From Sphingomonas sp. HDW15A (GTDB lineage: Bacteria > Pseudomonadota > Alphaproteobacteria > Sphingomonadales > Sphingomonadaceae): DNA of 64,000 nt. The position numbers and the translations under genes were made by a program. Below the pieces are notes generated by a model that ran no database searches, was not told the origin of the DNA, and saw nothing but the letters and a program-made list of their open reading frames with translations. The stretch lies in the NCBI RefSeq assembly GCF_011301715.1, contig NZ_CP049870.1, positions 1,302,001 through 1,366,000 on the forward strand, written 5' to 3'. Below, piece after piece: positions 9,586 to 18,724 of this stretch (position 1 is the stretch's first letter; each line of letters opens with the position of its first letter).

Positions 9586-10753
9586 CGGACGACAGCCTTG
9601 CGGCGCTTCCCTTCGGCAAGAGTATCAGCGCCCTACCCTCGCTCGACATGCCGCCGGCGGTCGCTTCGGCATAGGAGCCTGCGCCCCAGAACGTGTCGAA
9701 GCGATTGGCGCCCTTGATCGCCCCGCCGGTATCCTGGGCCACCCACAGGCCGTCCGCGACATCGTGGGCGACATCGAGGTACACCGGCGCGCCGAGCGGA
9801 GCGAACAACGGGTCGGCCGCCACGCTTGTTCGCGGTGTCACCGGAACGCCCATCGCGCCGAGCGGGCCGGGCCCGGTCAGTTCGCGGAAGAAGACGTAAC
9901 TCGGATTCTCGCTCATCAAGGCGCGGCCGCCGTCAGGCTGGCTTCGCATCCAGGCGACGATTTCCTTCATCCCGGCCTTGCCCGGCTGGAGGATCCCGCG
10001 GTCCCGAAGCAAGCGCCCGATCGCCACATACTCGCGGCCGTTTTGGTCGGCGTACCCAATCCGGATGACACCACCATCGGGCAAGAGCAGCCGTCCAGAG
10101 CCCTGTATCTGTAGGAAGAACAAGTCGATCGGATCGGCCGCCCAGGCGATCGGGGTTTCGGCAGCGAGCGCACCCTGCTCGATTTCCGCGCGCGTAAAGA
10201 AAGCAACGCACTGGCCGCTCTCGTCCACCCGTCCTCGTCCGTTCGTCCCGTCAGCACGCGTGCAGCGCACCAGGCTTGCGGGCGTCGCGTAAATCGGCAC
10301 CTCGTAGCCCGGAGCACGAACCCGCGATCCCCGAATTTCCGGTTCGTAATAGCCGGTCGCGAATGCCTTGCCGTCGCCGACCCGCACCCAGTCGAAGCGG
10401 TCGCGGAAGAAGGCGACAGCGCTTCCCGGCGGCAGCGTGGCGGCCTCCGAGCAGACAGCGCTCCACTGGCCTGCCATGGTTAGGCCGGATCGGTCCTGCC
10501 GGCGGTTCAATTCCCCACACGAAAGCCGGAATGCCGCAAGCGAGCGTTCCGCCGCGCTCGGATCGATCGGTTTAGCCGCCTCAAGACTCACGCCGGCCTC
10601 GGCAGCGTTTCGATAAGTTGGGGTCGGCGGTGTGGGGGCCGGTGTAGGCGCCGGCGCTGGCGCCGGCGGAACAGGAGGAGCTTCTTTGGGACGACTTACG
10701 CAGGCCGAAAGGAACAGTGCCGCAATCGCCGCGGCCCGGGCGCGGGGACTCAC
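9566..10753 (-). CDS. mltA: Membrane-bound lytic murein transglycosylase A
   Basis: MltA cleaves the MurNAc-GlcNAc bond of peptidoglycan to 1,6-anhydro products at the outer membrane. GTG 10753 gives 395 residues that begin with a short lipoprotein signal ending in the lipobox LSAC; the longer open frame to 10822 only overlaps the upstream gene. A proline/alanine linker follows, then the MltA barrel (SGYYEPEIRG-like segment, FFLQIQGSGRL) and the 3D domain ending WVAQDTGGAIKG...FDTFWG, which has the catalytic aspartate. The start overlaps the Tim44-like stop by 4 bp (GTGA). Confidence 0.92.
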   Translation of the reverse strand: MSPRARAAAIAALFLSACVSRPKEAPPVPPAPAPAPTPAPTPPTPTYRNAAEAGVSLEAAKPIDPSAAERSLAAFRLSCGELNRRQDRSGLTMAGQWSAVCSEAATLPPGSAVAFFRDRFDWVRVGDGKAFATGYYEPEIRGSRVRAPGYEVPIYATPASLVRCTRADGTNGRGRVDESGQCVAFFTRAEIEQGALAAETPIAWAADPIDLFFLQIQGSGRLLLPDGGVIRIGYADQNGREYVAIGRLLRDRGILQPGKAGMKEIVAWMRSQPDGGRALMSENPSYVFFRELTGPGPLGAMGVPVTPRTSVAADPLFAPLGAPVYLDVAHDVADGLWVAQDTGGAIKGANRFDTFWGAGSYAEATAGGMSSEGRALILLPKGSAARLSSGAPSYR

Positions 10754-11403
10754 TCTTCCTCGTCGGTTTCGATGAGAAGCCAATTCGGGTCGGCCGAGCG
10801 AACGTCGCGGCGGAAAGTCCATCGGTCACGCGACTGGACCGCATCGCTCATTGAACCGGCGACCACCTCGCCGTTCGCGTTGCGCGTAACAGCCGCGATG
10901 TCCGCCTCGAATCGGACGGTCAACTCGGCCACACCTTTTTCGACCTCGGCCTCGACGATGAGCGGCGGCTCGATGGCCACCAGCCGGTTGTCCAGCTTCA
11001 GTCCGTCGGCGTTGCGCTGTTCCACCGCAGCTGAAAAAGCCAAATAAACGTTATTGTCGACGAACGGACGAACCGACTCCATGTCGCCGCGCCAGAAGGC
11101 CTCAAGGATTTGCCGGTAGGCAGCGCTCGCGCCCTCAAGGAATCGCGCGACGTCGAAGCTGGGATCGGCCGCCAGTAGCGCGCGGATGCCCGGCCCAGCC
11201 AGCGGCACGTAAGCAAGATCCCCTTGGTCGGTCACCACGCCGGCCTCGCGGTGCGCGGTCGCCGGCGGCGATTCGACACGGGCGTCCGGGTCGGCTGGTT
11301 TGAGGATTGGTTGCTGCTCATGGCCAGTCCGCTCGCCCAGGACAGCATAAAGCCGAAGGCCGATGAACAGTGCGACGAGCGCGAAAAGGACGATGGCGGT
11401 CAA
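10750..11403 (-). CDS. Tim44/TimA-domain membrane protein
   Basis: A protein of 217 residues with one N-terminal membrane helix (TAIVLFALVALFIGLRLYAVLG) and a C-terminal Tim44-like domain (about residues 90-215). The family resembles the import-motor component Tim44 and occurs beside secB and mltA throughout alphaproteobacteria; its bacterial role is unsettled. I chose TTG 11403 because GGAAG lies 6 nt before it and homologues start at this helix. ATG 11451 would add 16 residues. It is divergent from secB. Confidence 0.82.
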   Translation of the reverse strand: MTAIVLFALVALFIGLRLYAVLGERTGHEQQPILKPADPDARVESPPATAHREAGVVTDQGDLAYVPLAGPGIRALLAADPSFDVARFLEGASAAYRQILEAFWRGDMESVRPFVDNNVYLAFSAAVEQRNADGLKLDNRLVAIEPPLIVEAEVEKGVAELTVRFEADIAAVTRNANGEVVAGSMSDAVQSRDRWTFRRDVRSADPNWLLIETDEEE

Positions 11404-11587
11404 TGGTCGCTTCCAGTTGGTTTCGGCTGCAACATAGTAGAGGTAACGCACGGATTCAAAGGGCGCTCCGAAAGTCCTGCGCCATTGCGTGAGAATCGCG
11501 CGACTGCTAGGCGCCCCGGCATCCTTTTAGCGACAGGCCCGCGAAGCGCGGGGCCCCTCGCGCCACCAAGCCAAGGAATAGACTCGA

Positions 11588-12121
11588 ATGGCCGACGAAA
11601 CCCCCAACGCCGCTCCCGCCGGAAATGGACAGGATACCCATCCGCACGCCGCCGCGCTGCTTCAATATGTCAAGGATCTCTCGGTCGAGAGCCCCAATAG
11701 CCCGCAATGCTTCCAGTGGCAGACCCAACCGCAGGTCGACGTGCAGTTCACAATCAATGTCGACAAGGTCGCGGACGACGTCCACGAAGTGACGCTTAAG
11801 ATCAATGTCGGCGCTCGCGCTGACCAGGGCGTCCAGTTCCTCGTCGACCTTAGCTATGCGGGCCTATTCGGCATTCGGAATTTCCCGGAAGAGGCAATGG
11901 GCCCGTTCTTCCTCGTCGAAGCCCCGCGGCTGATCTTCCCCTTCGCCCGCCAGATCATTGCAGACGCGGTTCAGAATGCCGGCTTCCCTCCGCTCCTTCT
12001 CGAGCCGATCGATTTCGGCGCCGCGTTCATGCAGCAGGTCGAAGCAGCGCAGGCGGCCGCCGGGAATGCCCAGGACGGCGAGACCGCTCCGGCCGGCGAG
12101 ACAGCGCCGACTGAGCATTAA
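11588..12121 (+). CDS. secB: Protein-export chaperone SecB
   Basis: A 177-residue SecB: flexible N-terminus, then the core VKDLSVESPNSPQCF and LVDLSYAGLFGI...FPFARQIIADAVQNAGFPPLLLEPIDF, and a long Ala/Glu-rich tail. SecB is a cytoplasmic homotetramer that keeps preproteins unfolded and hands them to SecA. ATG 11588 gives the normal length. It is divergent from the Tim44-like gene, with 184 bp between the starts, and is followed after 16 bp by murJ. Confidence 0.96.
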   Translation: MADETPNAAPAGNGQDTHPHAAALLQYVKDLSVESPNSPQCFQWQTQPQVDVQFTINVDKVADDVHEVTLKINVGARADQGVQFLVDLSYAGLFGIRNFPEEAMGPFFLVEAPRLIFPFARQIIADAVQNAGFPPLLLEPIDFGAAFMQQVEAAQAAAGNAQDGETAPAGETAPTEH

Positions 12122-12137
12122 GCGAGACGGCGCGCGC

Positions 12138-13706
12138 ATGAACCTGGTCAAGGCCGGTGGCACAATCGGCGGACTGACACTTGTCAGCCGCATCCTCGGC
12201 TTTGTTCGAGAAATGATCTTTGCCCGGGTGATGGGCGCTTCCGCTGCGGCAGAAGTGTTCATCTGGGCTTTCCAGTTGCCGAACCTGCTTCGCCGGCTGC
12301 TTGGCGAAGGCGCCTTCAGCCAAGGCTTCGTACCGTTGTTCGCGCGGCGGATCGGCAAGGACGGCGATCTCGAGGACGCCCGGCGCTTCGCCGAGGAAGT
12401 GCAGGCCGTCTTCCTGCCGGCGCTGATCCTCATCACCGCCTTGTTCGTGATCGCCATGCCAGCGGTGGTCATCGCCGTAGCCAGCGAGCGGTGGACCGGC
12501 GATCCTGAGAAGTTCGCTTTCACCGTCTTCCTGACAAGAGTGACCTTCCCCTACCTGATCTTCATCAGCATGGTGTCACTGTTCAGCGGCATCCTGAATT
12601 CCCTGTCGCGCTTTACAGCCGCGGCTTTTGCCCCTGCACTGCTCAACTTGGCTTTGGTCGGCGCGCTTCTCCTCGTTCCGCAGGGCGGCAACGAGACGGC
12701 AGTGGCGATGGCCTGGGCGGTGATCGCCGGCGGAGTCCTACAGCTCGCGCTTTGCGTTATCGCCACGAAACGGGCGGGCATGACTCTTCGTCTGCTGCCG
12801 CCCCGAATGACGCCGCGGGTGAAAGAGCTTTTGGTCCTTATCCTGCCCGCGACTATCGGCGCCGGCGGCTATTATATCAGCCAGCTGTTTTACGCTTATT
12901 TCGCGACCCGGCTTCCGGAAGGCAGCTTCGTCTATCTTAGCCAGGCGGATCGCCTCAACCAGCTTCCCCTCGCGCTTGTCGGGTCGGCCATCGGAACCGC
13001 GATCCTTCCTGCTATCAGCCGCCACATCGGCCTCGGCGAGGACAGGCAGGCCGCGAACATCCAGGGCCGCGCGACCGAGCTCGCGATGCTCCTGACCATC
13101 CCAGCCACCATCGCATTGATGATCGCGGCGGGGCCGATCATGACCGTCCTGTTCGAAGGCGGTAAGTTCACCGCAGCCGATGCCGCAACCTCAGCGCTCG
13201 TGCTTTCGGTGCTCGCTGCGGGCCTTCCGGCATACGTTATGATCAAGGTACTCGCGCCAGGCTTCTATGCCCGCAAGGACATGAAGACGCCGGTGTTCAT
13301 TACTCTGGGCACCCTAGCGCTGGGCGTTGCCGCCAACTTCCTGCTGATCGACGATTTCGGAATCGTTGTCCTACCGCTCACAACCGCCGCTGCGGCGTGG
13401 GTCAATGCTCTCGCCCTCTATTTCCTCCTCGCCCGGCGCGGCGACTTCCGGATCGAAGGCTGGCTCGCCGCGCGCCTGGTCAAGCAGCTGATCGCCGCTG
13501 CCGCGATGGGCGCCACCATCTGGCTCGTTGGAGTATTGCTCGACGGTTACTTCGCTGGCTCGGTCGGCAAGCGCCTGATCGGCACGATCGCCCTCATCGG
13601 CGCCGGCGGAATCGTCTACTTCGCGCTCGCCTGGATAACCGGCGGAATGGAGAAGGAAGATATTCTGGTGCTCCTGCGCCGCAAGAAAGTGGAAGCGGAA
13701 CAATGA
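12138..13706 (+). CDS. murJ: Lipid II flippase MurJ
   Basis: A 522-residue polytopic membrane protein of the MATE/MurJ fold with about 14 predicted helices. Family motifs include [21 protein letters not shown] at the N-terminus (extracted in part), [15 protein letters not shown] and the [21 protein letters not shown] segment. MurJ flips lipid II to the periplasmic face for peptidoglycan synthesis. ATG 12138 was taken because the open frame upstream only overlaps secB. Its stop overlaps the start of trpS (ATGA). Confidence 0.95.
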   Translation: MNLVKAGGTIGGLTLVSRILGFVREMIFARVMGASAAAEVFIWAFQLPNLLRRLLGEGAFSQGFVPLFARRIGKDGDLEDARRFAEEVQAVFLPALILITALFVIAMPAVVIAVASERWTGDPEKFAFTVFLTRVTFPYLIFISMVSLFSGILNSLSRFTAAAFAPALLNLALVGALLLVPQGGNETAVAMAWAVIAGGVLQLALCVIATKRAGMTLRLLPPRMTPRVKELLVLILPATIGAGGYYISQLFYAYFATRLPEGSFVYLSQADRLNQLPLALVGSAIGTAILPAISRHIGLGEDRQAANIQGRATELAMLLTIPATIALMIAAGPIMTVLFEGGKFTAADAATSALVLSVLAAGLPAYVMIKVLAPGFYARKDMKTPVFITLGTLALGVAANFLLIDDFGIVVLPLTTAAAAWVNALALYFLLARRGDFRIEGWLAARLVKQLIAAAAMGATIWLVGVLLDGYFAGSVGKRLIGTIALIGAGGIVYFALAWITGGMEKEDILVLLRRKKVEAEQ

Positions 13707-14713
13707 GCCGGCCCGCGATGCGCGTCGTATCCGGAATTCAGCCGACCGGTGGCCTACACCTAGGCAACCTGCTCGGCGCGATCCTGCGCTGGGTGCGGAT
13801 GCAGGAGAAGACAGAATGCCTCTTCTTCCTGGCCGATCTTCACGCGCTAACAATCGACGTCGAGCCTGGGCAGCTTCAGTCGAACGTCCGGGAAATGGCA
13901 GCCGCGCTGATTGCTAGCGGCATCGATCCGGCCAAATCCACTCTGTTCGCCCAAAGCGCAGTTTCGCAGCATGCGGAGCTTGCCTGGCTGCTCCAGTGCA
14001 CCGCCCGTGTCGGCTGGCTCAATCGCATGACCCAGTTCAAGGACAAGAGCGGCAAGAACAAGGAAGGCGCGAGTGTCGGTCTCTATACCTACCCCGTGCT
14101 CCAGGCCGCCGATGTTCTGCTTTACCGCGCCACCCACGTGCCGGTTGGCGAGGATCAGAAGCAGCATATCGAGCTGGCGCGCGACATCGCGCTAAAGTTC
14201 GACAATGATTATGATAGCGAGCTGTTCATCCCGCCTGAGCCGTATATCGGCGGGGGAACTGCGGCGCGGGTGATGAGCCTTCGCGACGGCAAGTCGAAGA
14301 TGTCGAAGTCCGACCCGTCCGAAATGACCCGAATCCATCTTACCGACAGCGACGACGAAATCGCCCAGAAGATCCGCAAGGCGAAGACCGATCCGGAACC
14401 CCTGCCCGACGATCCTGCCGGGTTGGATGCGCGCCCGGAGGCCAAGAATCTCCTCGGCATCATGGCTGCACTCCAAGATCGCAGCATCGAGGCCGTGCTC
14501 GGTGACTATGCCGGCCAGGGCTTCGGCCAATTCAAGCCCGCGCTCGCCGAGGCGTTGGTTGCCATGATCGGCCCGCTTCGTTCCCGGCTCGAGCAGCTTC
14601 GCGCCGACCCCGCAGAGCTCGACCGGATTCTCGACTCCGGCGCGGCGCGCGCCCGCGAGCTTGCGGCGCCGACCTTGGCTGAAGCTTACAAGGTCGTCGG
14701 CCTCACTCGCTAA
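13703..14713 (+). CDS. trpS: Tryptophanyl-tRNA synthetase
   Basis: A 336-residue class I aminoacyl-tRNA synthetase that charges tRNA-Trp. The HIGH-type motif appears as [10 protein letters not shown] near residue 16, and KMSKS is intact in [12 protein letters not shown]. The [15 protein letters not shown] segment is diagnostic for TrpS. ATG 13703 overlaps the murJ stop and begins [17 protein letters not shown], as in the family. The murJ-trpS order is common in sphingomonads. Confidence 0.96.
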   Translation: MSRPAMRVVSGIQPTGGLHLGNLLGAILRWVRMQEKTECLFFLADLHALTIDVEPGQLQSNVREMAAALIASGIDPAKSTLFAQSAVSQHAELAWLLQCTARVGWLNRMTQFKDKSGKNKEGASVGLYTYPVLQAADVLLYRATHVPVGEDQKQHIELARDIALKFDNDYDSELFIPPEPYIGGGTAARVMSLRDGKSKMSKSDPSEMTRIHLTDSDDEIAQKIRKAKTDPEPLPDDPAGLDARPEAKNLLGIMAALQDRSIEAVLGDYAGQGFGQFKPALAEALVAMIGPLRSRLEQLRADPAELDRILDSGAARARELAAPTLAEAYKVVGLTR

Positions 14714-14803
14714 ACCGTTGATTTCCTTCTTCATCCTCGGTTCACGGCGGAAGAGGTTATGCAACGCGCGTGAAGGAATAGCTTAGCTAGGGTAACAACT
14801 AAC

Positions 14804-15502
14804 ATGCGTATCAAGACGTTCGCCGCGGCAGCGATGCTCGGCATCAGCGCGCTTGGCCTCTCGGCCTGCGCCACCGGCTTCCCTACCCAGGTTTCGCGCT
14901 ATCAGGCGATGCCTGCGCCGCAGGGCCAGACGTTCTTCGTCGTGCCCTCCGATCCGGCTCTCCAGGGCTCGCTCGAGTTCCAGCGCTTCGGCGGACTGGT
15001 TGCGCAGGCCATGCAGGCCCAGGGCTACCAACCAGCCGCCTCGCCGGCCGCAGCGACGATGATCGTCAACGTGGACTATGGTGTCGATGAGGGACGCGAC
15101 GTCCTCGTTTCAGATCCCTTTGCCCGGTCAATGTACGCCGATCCATTCTACAACGGTCGCTACGACCCATTCTATCGCGGCTATTACGGCCGGCCCTACT
15201 ACTCTCGCTACGGCTATTACGGCGCGCCGCGCACCGCTTATTATTACGGGTGGAACGACCCCTATTGGTACTCCCCCTACGGAGGCGTGGACCGTTACAC
15301 GCTCTATCAGAGCTTCCTGACGCTCGACATTCGTCGCAGGCAGGACAATGTGCAGCTGTTCAACGGTCACGCTGAGGCGCGGTCAACCAAGGACAATCTA
15401 GCAGTGCTCGTTCCGAACCTGGTCGAGGCCATGTTCACCGGTTTTCCGGGCCGAAGCGGCGAAACCGTGAAGATCACAGTGCCGCCCGAGCAACGGCGCT
15501 AA
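14804..15502 (+). CDS. DUF4136-type lipoprotein with a tyrosine-rich segment
   Basis: A 232-residue outer-envelope lipoprotein. The signal peptide (MRIKTFAAAAMLGISALG) ends in the lipobox LSAC, so Cys at about residue 22 would be acylated. The body looks like a DUF4136 domain (IVNVDYGVDEG, LTLDIRRR, LVEAMFTGFPG). An unusual tyrosine/proline-rich stretch at about residues 108-160 has repeated FYNGRYDPFY/YYGRPYY-like units. A rho-independent terminator follows 28 bp after the stop. Function unknown. Confidence 0.82.
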   Translation: MRIKTFAAAAMLGISALGLSACATGFPTQVSRYQAMPAPQGQTFFVVPSDPALQGSLEFQRFGGLVAQAMQAQGYQPAASPAAATMIVNVDYGVDEGRDVLVSDPFARSMYADPFYNGRYDPFYRGYYGRPYYSRYGYYGAPRTAYYYGWNDPYWYSPYGGVDRYTLYQSFLTLDIRRRQDNVQLFNGHAEARSTKDNLAVLVPNLVEAMFTGFPGRSGETVKITVPPEQRR

Positions 15503-15530
15503 TCATCCCGAGCGGCGATAGAGCAAGGAA

Positions 15531-15565
15531 AAGCCCGTCCGGAACGTCTCCGGGCGGGCTTTTTC
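15531..15565 (+). terminator. Rho-independent terminator after the DUF4136 gene
   Basis: AAGCCCGTCCGGA and TCCGGGCGGGCTT pair over 13 positions with one mismatch around a 5-nt loop, followed by a T run at 15560-15564. It sits 28 bp after the lipoprotein stop. Confidence 0.85.
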
Positions 15566-15671
15566 ATGTGGTCCTCCCCGCGCTTGGCGGGAACAGGCGC
15601 GGGGGAGGTCGGCGCTCTAAGCGCCAGCACTTGCCGGTCCCCAGGACCCGGCGGATACGCGAAAGCGAGGA

Positions 15672-17081
15672 CTAACCTTCGAGTTGACGGGTCAACAACC
15701 GGATGTCGGCATCAAGCTCGGCATCCGACGCACGTAAACGTTCGATCTGGCGGACGGCGTGAATGACCGTCGTGTGATCGCGGCCGCCGAAGCGGCGCCC
15801 GATGTCGGGCAGGGACTTGGGAGTCAGCTGTTTCGAAAGATACATCGCCACCTGGCGCGGCCTCGCCACCTCGCGCGCACGCCGCGCACTGGTCATCTCG
15901 GCTTTGCGAATGCGGTAATGCTCGGCAACCTGGGTCTGGATCTCGTCAATGGAAATTCGTCGCTGATTGGCGCGAAGCACGTTGGCCAGCACTTCCTCGA
16001 CGAATGGCAGGTCGATCGTCCGGCCCGTCATGAGCGCGTAGGCGGCGATTCGATTGAGCGCACCCTCAAGCTCGCGGATCGAATTGGTCAGCCGGCGGGC
16101 AAGGAACTCGACCACTTGGCGCGGCATCTCGACCCCCGGAAGGGCGGCCAGCTTGGCTTCGAGAATATTGAGCCGAAGCTCGTAGTCGGCGGGATTGATA
16201 TCGGCCACCAAGCCCCACGACAGGCGCGACAGGATTCGCGGCGCGATACCATCCAGGTCCTGCGGGGCCCGGTCGGAGGTAATCACCAGCCGGCGCCCGG
16301 CGGTGATGATCTCGTTCATCGTGTGGAAGAATTCTTCCTGCGTCGAATCCTTGCCGGCAATGAACTGGACGTCGTCGATCAGCAAAAGGTCGGCGCTGCG
16401 AAGCCGGCTTTTGAAGCCGATGGTGTCATTCTCTTTGAGCGCTCGGACGAACTCGACCATGAACTTTTCGGCCGACATCGAAACCACCCGCGCGCCCGGC
16501 CGGCGAGCGAGGAAGTCCTGGCCGATGGCGTGAAGCAAGTGGGTTTTGCCGCGTCCCGTTCCGCCATGGATGAAGAGCGGGTTGAAGCTTACCGTCTCGG
16601 CGTTCGCCAGCGTTTTCGCGGCCGTCGCGGCAACCTCGTTCGCCTTGCCGACGACGAACGTTTCAAAACGATAGCGCGGATCGAAGTTAGGCGAATCGGC
16701 CTGGCGCGGCGACTCGCCCTTCGGCGCAGCGGGAATGTCCTCGAGGATGAGGAGCGGCGATGGCTTGGGCGCATCGGCTGAGGCCACGACTCGAATCGAA
16801 CGGACGATCGGAAGCGCACTGCGCCATGCCAGGGTCAGCCGTTCGCCGAAATGGTTGCGTACCCAGTCGGCCATGAACTGGCTTGGCATTATGAGCTGGA
16901 GCTCGCCTGAGTCGGGCTCGAACGAACCAAGCTCCGCAGGCTTTAGCCAGCCGTCGAAAGTCCGCGCGCCGCAATCGCGGCGAAGGCCGGAGCGGATCGA
17001 TTCCCAGGCCGCCGCGAGGGGTGTTTCGCCATCAACCGCGATTGCGGGCTCGATGACCGAAAGTGGCTCCCCTACCGACAC
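15672..17081 (-). CDS. dnaA: Chromosomal replication initiator protein DnaA
   Basis: DnaA binds and melts the replication origin. From GTG 17081 the protein is 469 residues: domain I at about 25-95, a short linker, the AAA+ domain with Walker A GGTGRGKT (173-180) and Walker B LLLIDDVQF, and the C-terminal DNA-binding domain with the signature GGRDHTTVIHA. GTG 17081 is preceded by GGGGAGAG at a good distance; ATG 17150 would add a cysteine-containing leader unlike the family. rpsT lies upstream on the same strand, an order common in alphaproteobacteria. Confidence 0.95.
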   Translation of the reverse strand: MSVGEPLSVIEPAIAVDGETPLAAAWESIRSGLRRDCGARTFDGWLKPAELGSFEPDSGELQLIMPSQFMADWVRNHFGERLTLAWRSALPIVRSIRVVASADAPKPSPLLILEDIPAAPKGESPRQADSPNFDPRYRFETFVVGKANEVAATAAKTLANAETVSFNPLFIHGGTGRGKTHLLHAIGQDFLARRPGARVVSMSAEKFMVEFVRALKENDTIGFKSRLRSADLLLIDDVQFIAGKDSTQEEFFHTMNEIITAGRRLVITSDRAPQDLDGIAPRILSRLSWGLVADINPADYELRLNILEAKLAALPGVEMPRQVVEFLARRLTNSIRELEGALNRIAAYALMTGRTIDLPFVEEVLANVLRANQRRISIDEIQTQVAEHYRIRKAEMTSARRAREVARPRQVAMYLSKQLTPKSLPDIGRRFGGRDHTTVIHAVRQIERLRASDAELDADIRLLTRQLEG

Positions 17082-17262
17082 CGTTCGTCTCTCCCCTGTC
17101 CCCACTCTCGCATGCACACACACCCCCGTTTTGCGGGCACAAGTCTTCACTGCGCCCGACCCCCGAGTCGCGACGCTTGGCGTCTTCCCCTACGCGGTGT
17201 TCCCCCAGCAGAATCACTGCGGAGCCCTCATTTCTGAGAGTATGACGCGCACCATTCAAGCG

Positions 17263-17281
17263 CATTTTTTTCAAAAAAATG
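17263..17281. repeat. Perfect AT-rich palindrome upstream of dnaA
   Basis: CATTTTTTT and AAAAAAATG flank a single C: 19 bp with perfect dyad symmetry, 182 bp upstream of the dnaA start. It may be a protein-binding site, a bidirectional terminator-like structure or a duplex-unwinding element; none is shown. Confidence 0.7.
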
Positions 17282-17417
17282 AAATATTCCGGCTTGACAC
17301 CAAAAAGACAGGGCCAAGCGTTAATTTGGCGGTAATGCGCCGTTTTTTGCGGAATGTCGAAAAACGATGCGTCGCGAATCGCGGGAATTGCTCACTTTTT
17401 TTGACAGCCGCGAATCG

Positions 17418-17450
17418 AACGGGCTCCGCGGAGGTACCGCAGAGCCCGTT
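17418..17450 (-). terminator. Probable rpsT terminator hairpin
   Basis: Two 14-nt arms (AACGGGCTCTGCGG and CCGCGGAGCCCGTT on the minus strand) pair throughout, with one G-U, around a 5-nt loop. It begins 40 bp after the rpsT stop. There is no T run after it, so rho-independence is uncertain. Confidence 0.5.
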
Positions 17451-17490
17451 TCAATGCGGGACCGGCTAAGCCGGCCCGGCTTAATCGGCT

Positions 17491-17754
17491 TTAGCCGAGC
17501 GCCGCGACTCGCTTGGTGAGGCGCGAATATTTGCGCGACGCGGTGTTCTTGTGAACGACCCCACGGGCAACGCCGCGAGCCAGCTCAGGCTGCGCCTGCT
17601 TCAGCGCTTCGGCGGCGGTCTTCTTATCGCCTGCTTCGAGCGCCGACTCGACCGCCTTGATGAAAGTGCGGATACGGCTCACGCGGGCACCGTTGACGGC
17701 GGCGCGCTTTTCGTTGCGGCGGATGCGCTTCTTGGCTTGCGGCGTGTTCGCCAT
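17491..17754 (-). CDS. rpsT: 30S ribosomal protein S20
   Basis: An 87-residue basic protein starting [17 protein letters not shown], the canonical S20 start, and ending [18 protein letters not shown]. It binds 16S rRNA early in 30S assembly. The frame extends to 17859, but ATG 17754, preceded by GAGA, is the family start. It is upstream of dnaA on the same strand and 105 bp from mutM. Confidence 0.97.
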   Translation of the reverse strand: MANTPQAKKRIRRNEKRAAVNGARVSRIRTFIKAVESALEAGDKKTAAEALKQAQPELARGVARGVVHKNTASRKYSRLTKRVAALG

Positions 17755-17859
17755 TGTCTCTCGTTCCCAAATCTGTCGGTCAAAAATGAAAGCGGCGCAA
17801 AGCCCAGCCGGGCCGCGCCTGCGTGGCGCTCCCCTATAAGAAGGGCCGCTTATCGTCAA

Positions 17860-18678
17860 CTATCGCTGACATCGCGGACAGAAGAATGTCGAGCGTCCGC
17901 CCTGGACGATTCGCCTGACCGTCCCGCCGCAATTTCCCCGGCAATCTTGGCCTTCACGGTCGTAGACGTCGAAAGCCTTCGAAAAATAGCCGAGCTCGCC
18001 GTCGGGCGCCGCGAAATCGCGAAGGCTCGATCCGCCCGCGCGGATCGCTTCCTCCAGGACTTCCGGGATCGCCGCGGCAAGCGCATCGAGCTTTGCCCTG
18101 CTGACCTTTCCCGCTGGCTTGCGGGGATCGATGCGCGCGCGGAACAGCGCTTCGCAGACGTAGATGTTGCCAAGCCCGGCGACGATCCTCTGGTCCAACA
18201 GCATCAGCTTTATCGCCGCAGTTCGACCGGCGAGCTTCTGCTTCAACCAAAGGCCGTGAATCGCTCCGCCCAGCGGCTCCGGGCCGAGACCGACGAACCC
18301 GTCCCAATCCGCGATATTCTGGCTTTCGGCGAGGTCTAGCGATCCGAACCGCCGCGGATCGTTCAATGCCAGCCGGTGTCCATTGTCAGTCTCGATTAAA
18401 AGATGATCATGCTTGTCGATTCCGACCGGATCGATCCGCCAGCGTCCCGACATTCCGAGGTGGAAGATGAGCGTGTCACCACGATCGGTACCGATTAGCC
18501 CGTATTTCGCTCGGCGGCCGAGCTCGATAACCTTCGCACCGGTTAGCCGCTGGCCGAGGTCATGCGGGATGCTCCGCCTGAGGTCGGCGCGGCGCGGCTC
18601 CACCATCGTCAGACGTCGACCCTTGAGCACGCGTTCGAGTCCTCGGACGGTTGTTTCGACTTCGGGAAGCTCGGGCAT
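17860..18678 (-). CDS. mutM: Formamidopyrimidine-DNA glycosylase
   Basis: A 272-residue Fpg that excises 8-oxoguanine and formamidopyrimidines and nicks the abasic site. The start MPELPEVETTVRGLE carries the catalytic N-terminal proline and Glu3 after removal of Met. The H2TH region (NIYVCEALFRARIDP) and the C-terminal zinc finger (four cysteines, ending FFCPRCQR) are present. The first cysteine pair is spaced C-x3-C (DCRGNC), where C-x2-C is usual. The start is divergent from ubiE, 46 bp away. Confidence 0.95.
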   Translation of the reverse strand: MPELPEVETTVRGLERVLKGRRLTMVEPRRADLRRSIPHDLGQRLTGAKVIELGRRAKYGLIGTDRGDTLIFHLGMSGRWRIDPVGIDKHDHLLIETDNGHRLALNDPRRFGSLDLAESQNIADWDGFVGLGPEPLGGAIHGLWLKQKLAGRTAAIKLMLLDQRIVAGLGNIYVCEALFRARIDPRKPAGKVSRAKLDALAAAIPEVLEEAIRAGGSSLRDFAAPDGELGYFSKAFDVYDREGQDCRGNCGGTVRRIVQGGRSTFFCPRCQR

Positions 18679-18724
18679 GGGGGCCCTATGGCAAGCCGCG
18701 CCCTTCCCCGCTAGAGCCGCCGCC

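Larger units (their letters stand above)
17082..17490 (-). promoter_or_regulatory. dnaA-rpsT intergenic region (409 bp)
   Basis: No coding sequence is supported here. The part near rpsT holds a strong hairpin (17418-17450). The middle, 17260-17345, is clearly AT-richer than the surroundings and holds a perfect palindrome (17263-17281). The part next to dnaA is C-rich on the plus strand. I see no clear TTATNCACA DnaA box, so I do not call an origin. It presumably holds the dnaA promoter and a leader of up to about 200 nt. Confidence 0.5.

Noticed and set aside
15759..16781. Long open frames antisense to dnaA, yidC (3514-4470), hemA (28970-30202), cpaE (58530-59642) and cpaB (55420-56742).
   Set aside because: They are mirror frames of conserved genes in high-GC DNA, with arginine-rich or low-complexity translations and no family resemblance.
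17082..17490. Replication origin in the dnaA-rpsT spacer.
   Set aside because: No convincing DnaA boxes found by eye. In many alphaproteobacteria the origin is not directly beside dnaA.
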